Translations under genes and position numbers: made by a program
Notes under the pieces: model-generated
The model's database searches: none
Told to the model about the DNA's origin: nothing
The model's input: the letters and a program-made list of their open reading frames with translations, nothing else
Assembly: GCA_039654915.1 (NCBI GenBank)
Contig: CM077593.1
Coordinates: forward strand, 76,984,501-77,048,500
Direction of reading: 5' to 3'
DNA length: 64,000 nt
Source of the DNA: Aquilaria yunnanensis
Taxonomy: Eukaryota; Streptophyta; Magnoliopsida; Malvales; Thymelaeaceae
Part shown: positions 22,189 through 32,023 of the stretch, one piece after another
How positions within the stretch are numbered: the stretch's first letter is position 1
Layout: each line of letters begins with the position of its first letter

Positions 22189-23136
22189 TCTTGAAGTGTT
22201 CCCCACAGATCTCGCAAGACTTCCTCCCACAAGAAAGGTTGAGTTTTAGATCAAGTTAGTGCCAGGAGCTGCACCTATTTCCATTGCTCCTTACAGGATG
22301 GCTACTCCTGAAATGGTAGAGCTAAGAAAGTAATTAGATGAATTGCTTAAGAAGGGTTTCATTAGGCCAAGTACATCTCCTTGGGGAGCACCTGTAATTT
22401 TTGTGAAAAAGAAAGATGGAACCCTTAGATTGTTCATAGACTACAGAAAGCTCAATGGACTAGCTGTTAAGAATAAATACCCCCTCTCAAGGATTGAAGA
22501 TTTGTTTGATCAGTTAAAGGGAGCTAAGGTCTTCTCCAAGATAGACCTCAGATTTGGATACTTCCAGCTGAGATTCAAAGAAGAAGATATACCAAAGACA
22601 GCTTTCAGGACCAGATATGGTCATTTTGAGTACACTATAATGCCATTTGGGCTCACAAATGGCCCAACCTTTTTCATGGACCTCATGCAAAGAATATTTA
22701 AGGCTTATTTGGACCACTTTGTTGTGGTATTTATTGATGACATATTGGTATACTCAAAGGATGAAGAAGCACATAAGGAGCACTTGAGAGTGGTGCTAAG
22801 CTTGCTAGAGGAGCATGAGTTATATGGCAAACTAAGTATGTGCCAATTCTGGGCTAAGGAAATTGGATTTCTCGGACATGTGATCAATGAGCATGGCTTA
22901 GCTATTGATCTTGAGAAAATTGAAGCTGTCTTGGAATGGAAGCAACCTCAAAATATGAAAGACATAAGGAGCTTCTTAGGACTTGTTAGCTATTATAAAA
23001 GATTTGTGCCCAAATTTTCTATACTGGCAGCTCCGCTCACCTAATTAACAAGAAAGAACAAAAATTTTAAGTGGGGTGAGCAGTGTGAGGCTAATTTCCA
23101 AGAACATAAAAGGAAACTAAGTACAGCCCCAATACT
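22189..23136 (+). pseudogene. RT: Element C reverse transcriptase (mostly open)
   Basis: The best-preserved coding stretch of the window: 22,343-23,044 is open for 233 codons. Motifs in order: [55 protein letters not shown] (catalytic Asp kept), [36 protein letters not shown] (both catalytic Asp kept), FLGHVI and [15 protein letters not shown]. Stops flank it at about 22,249, 22,333 and 23,042. The region continues through the connection to 23,136, where solo LTR F3 begins after a 5-bp duplication. Confidence 0.93.
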
Positions 23137-23141
23137 GGTTT
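23137..23141. other. Target-site duplication of solo LTR F3 (left)
   Basis: GGTTT, perfectly repeated at 24,556-24,560. Confidence 0.9.
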
Positions 23142-24555
23142 TATTGGGTTTCAGGAGCCAAACAGCATAGCGGAATTTAACTAAAACCCTCCAGGATCCA
23201 AGTGAAATGGGGTAGACCGGGTGTTCAAAAAATTCATACCTAATTTTCGGTTGAGCTCTCTCACTCAACTGTAGAGTCGAATCACAAAACCTGAATAGTT
23301 GACATGTTCAGGCTCTCTATGGTATCCACACGAGCCTTTCGGGATCACCACGCTTCCACCACATCCCGGCAGATGCATTTCTCTTGCGCTCGCAGTGCTA
23401 GCTTGCGTCCTCCAAGGAATTGCAAGAGAAGAGTGCGGTTGTCCTTTTGGGAGGGTAGGGCAAGGAGACCTGCGAATTTCTCACTACAAGTTGTATTTAT
23501 AGTGAGACTCAACTTCCAGGCCTAATAGGTTTCAATGCCCTAATCCAATTAGGCTTTAATTTTGGGCTTAATAATGGCTCAACTATTGGGCCCATTATGA
23601 ATACCAAATTATTGTGAAACCAAAACCCAAATTATTAGCCCATGCACTCTAATGATCCAAATAGCTCTATGTGTGCGACCCAATAGGCTCTTATCACATT
23701 GGCAATGATCATAAATCACATTTATGATCATAAGCGATGAGCGGTGTCTAGCAACACATCATTGCTACCCAAGTGACAAGATTATCGATGATTCGACTAA
23801 ACCTTTATGATCATCACCGATATATGCCATTGTCCCTTTGTCCAAGATATCAAGACTAAGCACGATACATGGAATGTGTCACTCTTGTATAGCCCAATCT
23901 TTGGTTTCTTGATTACCAAGTAGACGAACTTAAACTGATGACATTAATATCGTATATCAACTCATCGGAGCATGGCCATGCATTTTCTAAGTCTCACTCT
24001 ATCAAGAGGCCCGAAGATATCACTCCCATTACATAGGAGGGACAAATCCCATCTTGATCATACAAATCCCTCCGCATGATATGTGACATACCCAATGACC
24101 TCCTTCAAGTTCACTCAGTTACGAGCAACAAAGGAAAGTATCAAAGTATGTGACTCACATGTAGGGAACCTTGATGATCTTAGGTCGAAGGACTACATAT
24201 ACCATGATCACTATGAGAATCACTTATGACACTCATATAACGATCCATGTAGTGTTCTCATGGTGGGTCGGTCCAGTACACAAGTTCTCCAACTTGTACC
24301 CATATGTAGACTACATATCTCATATTAGTCTCCATATATGCTAGTCTTTATGTTTTATTGCAACTCGCTCCACAATAATACTAGACCAGGGATGTTTAAG
24401 AATATCATTATTCTAGGGTTACAATTATGTTTGTTAAGTTATGCAGAAACAAAACAACAAACATAATTGTTGGATTAATGCCTTAATAAAATATCATGAC
24501 TCAATGTGCAAAAATACAATCATCTCATGATTGGCTTTTGGGCACAACACTAACA
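23142..24555 (-). repeat. Solo LTR F3, Ty1/copia family F (inverted)
   Basis: On the minus strand it starts TGTTAGTGTTGTGCCC at 24,555 and ends near 23,142, 1,414 bp. The terminal CA on the minus strand has become TA. Perfect 5-bp duplications GGTTT flank it. It separates RT from RNase H of element C, and the pol frame continues on the far side. Confidence 0.93.
23494..23501 (-). promoter_or_regulatory. TATA box of copia LTR F3
   Basis: The minus strand reads TATAAATA, the same relative position as in F2. Confidence 0.6.
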
Positions 24556-24560
24556 GGTTT
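24556..24560. other. Target-site duplication of solo LTR F3 (right)
   Basis: GGTTT, the partner of 23,137-23,141. Confidence 0.9.
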
Positions 24561-24950
24561 TACCAGAACCTACTAAGGAGTATATAGTTTACACTGATGC
24601 TTCTCGAGTAGGGCTAGGCTATGTCTTAATGCAAGGGAAGCAAGCAATAGCCTATGGGTCAAGGTAACTAAGGCCTCATGAGAAGAATTATCGAGTTCAT
24701 GACCTAGAATTAACAGCAGTGATCTTTGCTCTTAAGTAGTGGAGACACTACCTACTTAGAGGCAAATTTCAAGTCTTCACAGACCACAAGAGTCTAAAGT
24801 ATCTATTTACGCAAAAGGACTTGAACATGAGGCAAAGAAGGTGGCTTGAATACTTAAAGGATTTTGAGTGCATCATTGAGTATACAGCTGGAAAAGCTAA
24901 TGTGGTAGTTGATGCCCTTAGCAGAAAGTATACTAGGGTACTTAAAGCCT
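24561..24950 (+). pseudogene. RNaseH: Element C RNase H
   Basis: It resumes right after the duplication with EYIVYTDASRVGLGYVLMQ (catalytic Asp in TDAS), then IAYGSR, RPHEKNYRVHDLELTAVIFALK (catalytic Glu in DLEL), [19 protein letters not shown] (catalytic Asp in TDHKSL), [15 protein letters not shown] and [10 protein letters not shown] (catalytic Asp in VDALSR). Two stops interrupt it at 24,668 (Q to stop) and 24,737. All key acidic residues are still visible. It would degrade RNA in RNA/DNA hybrids during cDNA synthesis. Confidence 0.92.
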
Positions 24951-26484
24951 CTGGAGAACCAGTTGAGGCAAATGTACTCAGTTTAACTAAGTTGGCCCAA
25001 GAATGGGGGAAATGGGAATTCGACCAGGTAAAGGTCATAAATATTAGGACTGAATGGAAAGACCTAATTCAGGAAGCTCAGCTTCAAGATGAGGAGATCC
25101 CCAGGATCTCTAGGCAAAAACAAGGAAAATTGTATCAAGGATTTTCCTTTAAGGCTGGAATATTATACTTCCAAAATAGGATTTTTGTGCCAAATAAGGA
25201 TGGAATCAGGCAACAAATCCTAGAATAAGCCCACTCCAGTTTGATGAGTATGCATCCTGGAGCTCAGAAAATGTATAAAGATTTGAGATCTCATTTCTAG
25301 TGGCTAGATTAGTGCTTATATGTCAACAAGTCAAAGTGGAGCACCAGAGACCTGGTGGTAAGCTACAAAGCTTGCCTATACCAGAAAGGAAATGGGGCTC
25401 CATATCCATGGATTTTGTAGTGGTTATGCTACTGACCTGAAAGAAGTGTAATGTAGTCTGGGTCATAGTGGATAGATTGACCAAGGCAGCACACTTCTTG
25501 CCCATAAACCTTACAGATTCATTGAAGAAACCGGCTCAGTTATATGTTAAGGAGATTGTCAAATTGCACGGTGTACCAAATGACATTGTCTCAAACGGAG
25601 GCCCAAGATTTGTTTTCAGATTCTAGAAGTCCTTACACCATTCCTTGGGCACCAAATTAAAATTCATCTTTGCATACCACCCTCAAATGGATGGATAGAC
25701 TGAAAGAACCATTCAAACCTTGGAGGATATGCTAAGATGTTGCACCATAGACTTCCAAGGAGAATGGGTTTGACATTTTCCTTTAGTGGAGTTTTCATAG
25801 AACAATACCCATCACTCAGTGATCGGCATGGCACCTTACGAGCCACTTTATTAAAGAAGGTGCATAACTCTACACTATTGGCATGAGCCAGGAGATAGGT
25901 AGGAAATAGGCCCAGAGCTCATAAAAGAGACTACTTGGAAAATTAAGCTAATCAAAGAAAGGATTAACGCTGCCAACAATAGGCAAGAATCATATACCAA
26001 CGTCAAGAAAAGAAGGGACTTCGAGTTCCAGGTAGGAGACCGGGTATGGTTAAAAGTATCTCCTATAAAAGGAGTAATGAGGTTTGCCAAACGGGGAAAA
26101 CTAGCCCCAAGGTATGTAGGACAATACTTAATACTCGCAAGAGTAGGAAACGTAGACTACAAGTTAGAGCTACCCCTTGAGCTGGGACATGTACATGACA
26201 CCTTCCATGTAAGCTTGTTGAAGAAGTGTGTCTCTGATCCTAAACAAGTGGTACATGTCACTAATGTTCCCATTACCCAAAATCTCACATATGAAGAAGA
26301 ACTAATTTGGGTATTGACAAGAGACACTAGGAAGCTTAGGAGTAAAAAGATACCTGTGGTAAAAGTCCAATGGACTAACCATTCTGAGGAGAAGGCCACA
26401 CGGGAAGTGGAAGCTGAAATGCTTAAGAGCTATCCTAATATATTCACTAAGCTCCTAGGAAATTTGGAGGACCAAATTTCCTAA
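24951..26484 (+). pseudogene. INT: Element C integrase with GPY-like module and chromodomain-like tail
   Basis: A 135-codon open part (24,821-25,228) carries the RNase H/integrase linker. The zinc-binding N terminus is seen as [19 protein letters not shown] and the core is badly broken (stops at about 25,310-25,990). The C-terminal 135 codons (26,077-26,484) are open: KRGKLAPRYVGQYLILAR (GPY module with Pro to Gln), HDTFHVSLLKKC, then a tail VVKVQWTNHSEEKATREVE and MLKSYPNIF resembling the Tekay/Del chromodomain-like terminus. The terminal TAA is followed at once by the PPT. Confidence 0.9.
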
Positions 26485-26493
26485 GGAGGGGAG
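26485..26493 (+). other. Polypurine tract of element C
   Basis: GGAGGGGAG lies directly after the pol stop codon and before the LTR start TGTTGCAATGCCC. Confidence 0.9.
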
Positions 26494-27328
26494 TGTTGCA
26501 ATGCCCATAAAATCCTAAGTAATTCAAGCTCGAGATATGGAGAATTTTTCCTAAATTGGGAATTAAATTCATTGAGTTCAGGAGACACTAAATTAAGTAG
26601 GACCGAGCAGTATGATGAGTGTTGGACACTCTCAAAAATTTAAACTTGTCTTAGGCTAAGCAAAATGATGAAAATTTAAGGTGAGGGACTTAATTGGGCA
26701 AAAGGGTACTTTTGGTGGTTGGGCTCAATTGCCCAAATGCGAGGAATTGAGGGACTAAGGGGGGGATTAGCCAATTTTGAAGGCATTGGATGCCATGGCT
26801 GCAACCTTTCTCCATTTCCCATTATTTTAATCCACCTTTCATCAAACTGATCACTTAGGATTCCTTCCTCCATCTACTTGTCCCCTACTTTTGACAAATT
26901 CTCCCAAGTTTCACCAAAGTCTTCCAATTTGTCCCCACTTTTGACTATCTCACCCACCACCCACACAAGTCTTCCAATTTGTCCCCCACTTATCTCCCAC
27001 TCATCCAAGTACATGATACACTCATTCTCCCCTACCAAATTCATCCATTACATGCCCATTAAGCTTCCAAACTTTATTCAACACATTTCACTCTCTCTCT
27101 TCAATCTCTCTCTAAGTTTGCTCTCAAACTCTTCCAACTCTTCTCTCCCAAATACCATTAGGCCATAGCTCATTCTTGAGCATCCTTGAGCTTTTACCAA
27201 GTGTTGTTGGTGTCTATAAGCTTTTAAGAACATCCCAAGAAAGAATCAAGAAGAAGATTGGAATAAGGAGACATTTTTGGAAGCCATCAACTAAGGGAAG
27301 TTTCAGCCAAGTCTTGTTCTTGGCATTC
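26494..27328 (+). repeat. 3' LTR of element C, truncated
   Basis: It follows the 5' LTR closely until GTCTTGTTCTTGGCATTC at about 27,328, where the sequence switches to element B. About 1.6 kb of the LTR is missing, so no target-site duplication can be read. Confidence 0.88.
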
Positions 27329-27932
27329 ATCGGTGTCTTCATTCATCAGATGGAGCTCCGAAAGATTGAGGAACTTCCTCTTTAACCATTCTCAAGCAAG
27401 TCCTTTGGGAATATCGAGGGCCTGGAGGAAGGATATGTCAAGGTCTAGGAAGTGAGCAAGGATCTAGTGGCGAACAAGACAAAAGCCATTTGGGAATGAG
27501 GCCTTGGTCACTTTGTCTGCATTCGCCTTCTTCAGTTTCCAGTCCTCCACTTCTTTTCGAAGAGCCTCCACCTCTTTATCCTTTTTTTTTTCTTCTGGCA
27601 CTTGTTTAGCTGATCAACCTCGGTTGATTGATCAGCAATGATGGCCAAGGCTTTGGTCAAGTCAGCAAAGGTGTCCTCCTTCTCCTTTCAAAGAACCTCG
27701 GCCAAGGAGCTTGCCTCACCAACTTCATGCCGAGCTCCAAGATATTTAAAGCACACTCCTCGAACAACTTTTCCTGGCTTTGAAGTACCTCATAGAGAAG
27801 CTTGGCCAACTCTTTCTTGGCAATCTTGTCGAGTTTACCATATTTAAGGTAGAAGTTCACAAACATCTCTTTGGCCTTAGCCAAGTTCTCCTCCAACTGA
27901 CTTTGGACCAAGGACTGTTTGGATACATAGGC

Positions 27933-27995
27933 CTGAAGATAGTAGCTATAGGTTAGCAATTGCAGAATAAAAAGTACTAGAGTCAAGGTGAATAC
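27933..27995 (-). other. Candidate intron 3 of the antisense ORF
   Basis: On the minus strand the donor is CTTAG|GTATTC and the acceptor CTTCAG|GCCTAT, 63 bp. The preceding codon would be CAG in the ancestral form (now TAG), and the frame on both sides stays open across the join. Confidence 0.5.
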
Positions 27996-28311
27996 CTAAG
28001 CAGCGCGCTCGAAAATCCAAGCGACAAAGACCTCCTCATTTGGACAAGAGTCCATCAGAGACTGAAAAGTAGTGTTGGTGATGACCTCGCCATCTAGGGA
28101 ACCATCTTTTGGCAGTCCTCCAAACACAAGTCTATGTCTTCGGTGAATGTCCAAAAAAGCTCCTTCGGAACCTTATTATTGGGGATTTTTGCATCCCAAA
28201 TAGCCCACTTTCAAGGGTGCTCGATCATCCAGTTGAGCGAAGGCAATTCCTTAACAAAATCATGCTGAAGTTCCCACACCACGTTGTCTCTCAACCATTC
28301 ATCTAGAAAAT

Positions 28312-28363
28312 CTAAAATTCCAAAAAAACCCAATATTCATAGATCAAAGGTCAAGAGACGAAC
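28312..28363 (-). other. Candidate intron 2 of the antisense ORF
   Basis: On the minus strand the donor is CCACCAA|GTTCGT and the acceptor GAATTTTAG|ATTTTC, 52 bp. Joining restores an open frame for about 35 codons. It is short for a plant intron, perhaps through later deletion. Confidence 0.45.
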
Positions 28364-28765
28364 TTGGTGGGACTTCGGCATCTCCTTCATCAGAATCACT
28401 AAACTCTAGAACCTCAGCAAGGACCCCCTTGCCTTTTTGCTTTCGTCGTAATTCGGCCTCTTTAGTCGAAAAAATGGCCAATGAGGTCCCCAAGGTCTCA
28501 GTGGCGGCATCCAAACTTAGGGAGATGGAATGAATGGCTGTCTCCATGGTTGGAGCCAGAACTTTGGAGGTAAGGCCAGTTGCCACAATCACGTCTTCGG
28601 TGAAAGGATGTAGGGAGCTATCTTTCGATTTCTTCGACTTTGGCAGACTCGAAGACTGGCCTGCTTGCCCTTTCTTCCTCTTAAGGGCTCTCTTATTTTG
28701 CTCCCCCTTCTCAGCTTGGCCGAGGAACAAGCTCTTGTAGAAGGCCCTAGATTTATTGCCCATTT

Positions 28766-28833
28766 CTACAATTAAGGAAACATCAGCGTAAGTACAAAAA
28801 ATTCAAACAAACATAAGTTGCAAAGTAGCTTAC
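28766..28833 (-). other. Candidate intron 1 of the antisense ORF
   Basis: On the minus strand the donor is ATAGGGA|GTAAGC and the acceptor TTAATTGTAG|AAATGG, 68 bp, with a T-rich tract before the acceptor. Joining gives AAA ATG and keeps the frames of both flanking open stretches. Confidence 0.6.
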
Positions 28834-30489
28834 TCCCTATAAGGAAAGAATAAGAGAGTTCGCCCCAAAGGAGCAGAACCAGCCAAGAATTCTTTCCCTC
28901 CATCACCGAATTCGGCATATTCTTGTCAGTCAAATGCTCTTTAATGATACCCAACTCCCAAAGAACCTCCTCGGTCATCAAACTCCATCTGATGGGGAAG
29001 GGGTAGAATGGGCATGAAGGTGCCAGAGCATCCTAGTCAGAAACGGCCCAAATGTGATTGTCAAACTCCTCAAACTGAGATTCCAACTCGAGGGTTAATA
29101 ACTTCCTCGGGTCAACCACATCAGTCTCCAAGGTTCTCGAGGCCCACTGTGCCAGGAGATTATTCCATTTATCATCAATGTCCATAAAAAAATATTTATT
29201 TTGCCACCCTCACCAACTATCTTTTGTGCCAAAAGTGTAAGTGAATTTTCTACTCCCAGAACCCTGATGAAGTAGAAAGTAAAATCCCCCTTACGAGACG
29301 GGGTGAGGTTTGTAATATCGAAGAAAAAATTTCAAATGAGGGACAACTTTGAAAACCCCACACATGCAGAGAAAAGAATTAAAAAAAGAATAGAAGTTCG
29401 GCGGCATCTGGTTGATCGCAATGCCATGGAACGGGCAAAAGTCAGAGATCATTTTTGGTGGTGGATCTTGAAGACTAGTTTTTAGCTATGCCCTAAAGAT
29501 AGTTTTCTCCTTCGGCCGAGGAAGGTAGCTCAGTTCACCAAGGCCAAGAAGCCTAATCTTGGCGTACGAAGAGAGGTAGAACTTCACTGCCCACTTCTTC
29601 AGCTTTTCTGAAGTGGCACTGCTCAAATGAGAGTTGAGCGGCCTCTAGCTCTTAGGAATAGGACGGACTTCAGTGCTCTGAACTGACATCTTCAGACCCT
29701 AAGGCTCTAACTTCATGCTAAATTAAGGGAAGAATGGAAAAAAAAAAAGATGACTTTGGAAGGAATACCCACCTATTCGGTACTAGGGAAAGTTTTGAGC
29801 ACCACTGTCAAGGGCCACTGGAAATTACTCCACCGCTACAGCCAATATAGAAAGGAAGAATAGGTGAAATGGAAGAACTTTAGGAAAAAAAATAGAGCAA
29901 AATGCAAATGAGAAAAAGTGAGGAACAGTTGAGGAAAAGTAGGGCCTTTATAGCCCAAATGGGATAGGCGAAAGGATGCCATAATTACCCTCTGCAAGCG
30001 AAGAGACGTAACCGATGTAACAACTGGGAAAGTTGACCAATAAACTAGAGACATGTGTCATCTAACATGAAAAATAAGGGCACGCCTACTAATCTATGTT
30101 ATGCATAAATTAAGAAAGCTAACCTACTACCTCTTTGATGGTAGGAAAATGAAAACCCCTAGAAGGAAAATGTTACTTTTGTGCTAGAATGTGTAACCTC
30201 ACCAGGAAAGAACCTCGGTTTAATGTAATAGTGCCTTCATCAAGGATGCAACGTCAGAAATTATAAAGTTATGAAGTTCCCCTAAACATATGAGTAATTG
30301 GCTAAGAAGCGAACCGTCATTGCCGATGGGGTAACCTCCATGAGATACCCTCAGGGAAGCAACCATCATAAGCCGAGGGTAATACCTCGGCTAAGCATAG
30401 CCTTGCTATACAAAGGCATTACTTCGCAATAACAAAAATTGTTTAGCCAAGCAACAATGTACTAGAACCGAATGTGCAACTTCGCTTCT

Positions 30490-30504
30490 ACGAGGGAGGG
30501 CATG
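30490..30504 (+). other. Polypurine tract of element B
   Basis: ACGAGGGAGGGCATG lies directly before the LTR start TGATAGCTGAAAGG, marking 30,505 as the start of a 3' LTR. Confidence 0.75.
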
Positions 30505-30708
30505 TGATAGCTGAAAGGCTATCGCCCATAAGACCCTCGGATGTTCAGGCCCACAAGGCCATCGGGTGGTGATACCACCAGTCTTGGAAAGATGATAAAA
30601 CCCATCGTCATGAGATTTGGGGACTAACCTCACAAGAGGACTAAGCACCAACCTTCTGTAAGCACCAACCTTGGGTAAGATTCAATCCGATGATGTCCTT
30701 GACCATCA
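30505..30708 (+). repeat. 3' LTR of element B with internal deletion
   Basis: The first about 180 bases match the 5' LTR (TGATAGCTGAAAGGCTATCG onward). The last 20 (GATGATGTCCTTGACCATCA) match the very end of the 5' LTR (GATGATGCCCTTGGCCACCA). About 560 bases between are missing. Confidence 0.8.
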
Positions 30709-32023
30709 TGAAGTAAAAAAGAAGGGACAAATAAATAAATATCCTAAATTATACCCTACGTAAATTTAATAGTTATGTTTTGTGCATGGCCAAACAAACA
30801 ATAACACAGAAAAGAAAAAATAAAATAAAATAAAATAAAAGGCTTTTTATCAATGGTCAATTTGCAAAAGAGATATGTTAGTGATTTGGATAAATGAAAT
30901 AAAAATAACAAATGGGTTAAATGAGAGTTATACTGAAGGGAATAAAGTTGACTAGGTTAGATGATAGAGTGGGTCGGGTCGAGGTTTGGGGAATTGGGTA
31001 GCGATTGGATCTATTTCGATTCGTAAGATTAGTAATGTAAAAGGAGGCAATGGTGGCGGTGTGGCTCTACTGCGTAGTGACGCGGTGACCACCAAGTGGG
31101 GCTAACGAAGGGGAGTGGATGCTAATAGAGGCGGAGTGTTGGCTGATCGCATCGGGCCGATTGCGCTGACGGTGTTGAGGGATTCCTGCGATGGGAGGCA
31201 CGACGAGCAATAGGAAGGTGGCTATTAATGAGCAAGGATGGCTAGCGGTGGTGGGGCTTGACCGACGACGAAGGTGGAGACATCCAGGACGCGTCAAGTA
31301 GCTAGAGGCAACTCCAAGGGGGGTGGCAAGAGTTGGGAAAGTTTATGGTTTCTGGGTAGGGGCTCCGAAAAATGAGGCCTCTGGGCTATAGTTTTCTCTT
31401 TTTACCTAAAAGCTTAGGGTTGGCGAATTTCTTCCCCTTCTACCTAGTAATGGCCCTTATTTATACTAGGAGAGTCTTAGAAGAGAATAACTAGATTTTT
31501 TAAAAGTTAAAACTCATCCAAATCAAATTTGAGAGAGTTTTGGTCAAAATACTAATCTAAGTGCAAAAAACTCTTGAGTTGCTGATTCAGCCCCCGGCTT
31601 CATGCGACATTTCAATTTAGCCCAACCTTTCCCGAATTTATCAAATTAGCCTAAAGCAATGTCAAAAAAACCTGATTTCCCATAATTTCATGATTTTGCC
31701 ATATTTGACTCAAACTTTCTAAAATTGACAAATTTTCCCTAAACTTTCTAATTTTCCCTATAATCTGCTAAAAAGTCTCAAATTTCAACATTGACGTTTC
31801 CCTTTTACCTAAATTGACCCAACAATACCTTTAGGACTCCAAATTAGTACCTAAACTAAATTAACCCCTATTTCTATGTTAGATGAATATTTTAATTCCT
31901 AAAATTAATAACACAAGAAAAAGACCATATTACCCTGCTTCGAAACAAAATGCTCATAAACTAACTTTTCCTAACGTAGAACTAACATAAAAAATTGCAT
32001 TCGGACAAAACTAGGTATCAACA
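30709..32023 (-). repeat. 5' LTR of element A, outer part
   Basis: On the minus strand it starts TGTTGATACCTAGTTTTG at 32,023 and its first about 600 bases match the 3' LTR at 442-1,038. The remainder holds a locally CpG-rich stretch (about 30,980-31,330) and ends where element B inserted. Right flank ATGAG would be the target duplication; its partner lies outside the window. Confidence 0.82.
31458..31466 (-). promoter_or_regulatory. Candidate TATA box of element A 5' LTR
   Basis: The minus strand reads TATAAATAA. In the 3' LTR copy (around 472-482) the same place is mutated. Confidence 0.5.

Larger units (their letters stand above)
17475..27328 (+). mobile_element. Element C: Tekay/Del-type chromovirus (Ty3/gypsy)
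   Basis: 5' LTR 17,475-19,914, tRNA-Met-type PBS, gag with CCHC, protease, RT, RNase H, integrase ending in a GPY-like module and a chromodomain-like tail, PPT 26,485-26,493, and 3' LTR 26,494-27,328 (truncated). The long LTR, PBS type and C-terminal module place it among Tekay/Del chromoviruses. It inserted just after the pol of element B; the sequence after 27,328 is again element B. Solo LTR F3 splits it at 23,142-24,555. Confidence 0.88.
27340..29688 (-). pseudogene. Antisense accessory ORF of element B, Transposase_28-like, with candidate introns
   Basis: Starting from ATG at 29,688, the minus strand shows the plant 'putative gypsy-type transposon' (Transposase_28-like) pattern: EKLKKWAVKFYLSSYAKI, LGELSYLPRPKEKTIF, ISDFCPFHGIAINQMPPNFY, then FFNSFLCMCGVF and a KGDFTFYFIRV segment. 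A Lys-rich, low-complexity middle (28,364-28,765: AEKGEQNKRALKRKKGQ, later EFSDSDEGDAE) and a coiled-coil-like C-terminal part (LEENLAKAKEMFVNFYLKYG) follow. Three GT-AG gaps (28,766-28,833; 28,312-28,363; 27,933-27,995) join the open stretches in matching phase. At least four stops and two shifts make it a relic. Antisense ORFs between pol and 3' LTR are known in Tat-clade elements; their function is unknown. Overall reading 0.75; intron calls 0.55. Confidence 0.72.
9785..30708 (+). mobile_element. Element B: Tat-lineage Ty3/gypsy retrotransposon with antisense ORF
   Basis: Order: 5' LTR 9,785-10,546, PBS 10,547-10,565, gag, protease, RT, RNase H, archaeal-type RNase H, integrase to 17,464, then (after nested element C) an antisense ORF region, PPT and an internally deleted 3' LTR 30,505-30,708. 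Presence of the second RNase H is diagnostic of the Tat clade. Without its insertions it measures roughly 9.7 kb. All sense genes carry many stops. It inserted into the 5' LTR of element A. Confidence 0.88.
442..32023 (-). mobile_element. Element A: Ogre/Tat-like Ty3/gypsy retrotransposon, gag only, heavily nested
   Basis: Order on the minus strand: 5' LTR (30,709-32,023 plus 8,933-9,784, split by element B), PBS (about 8,915-8,932), leader, gag (8,345 to about 5,800, split by a solo copia LTR), a long noncoding stretch, two tandem-repeat blocks, PPT (1,039-1,054) and 3' LTR (442-1,038, running out of the window). The gag type, the PBS resembling the Ogre GACTCC..TGGGGAC primer site and the repeat-rich region before the 3' LTR all fit the Ogre/Tat lineage. 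No protease, RT, RNase H or integrase remnant was found, so it depended on pol supplied in trans or lost it by deletion. Without its insertions the internal part is about 6.4 kb. Confidence 0.8.

Noticed and set aside
31067..31297. 76-codon minus-strand frame in the CpG-rich part of A's LTR
   Set aside because: Lies entirely inside an LTR; rich in Arg, Pro and Ser as expected from GC-rich noncoding sequence; no motif.
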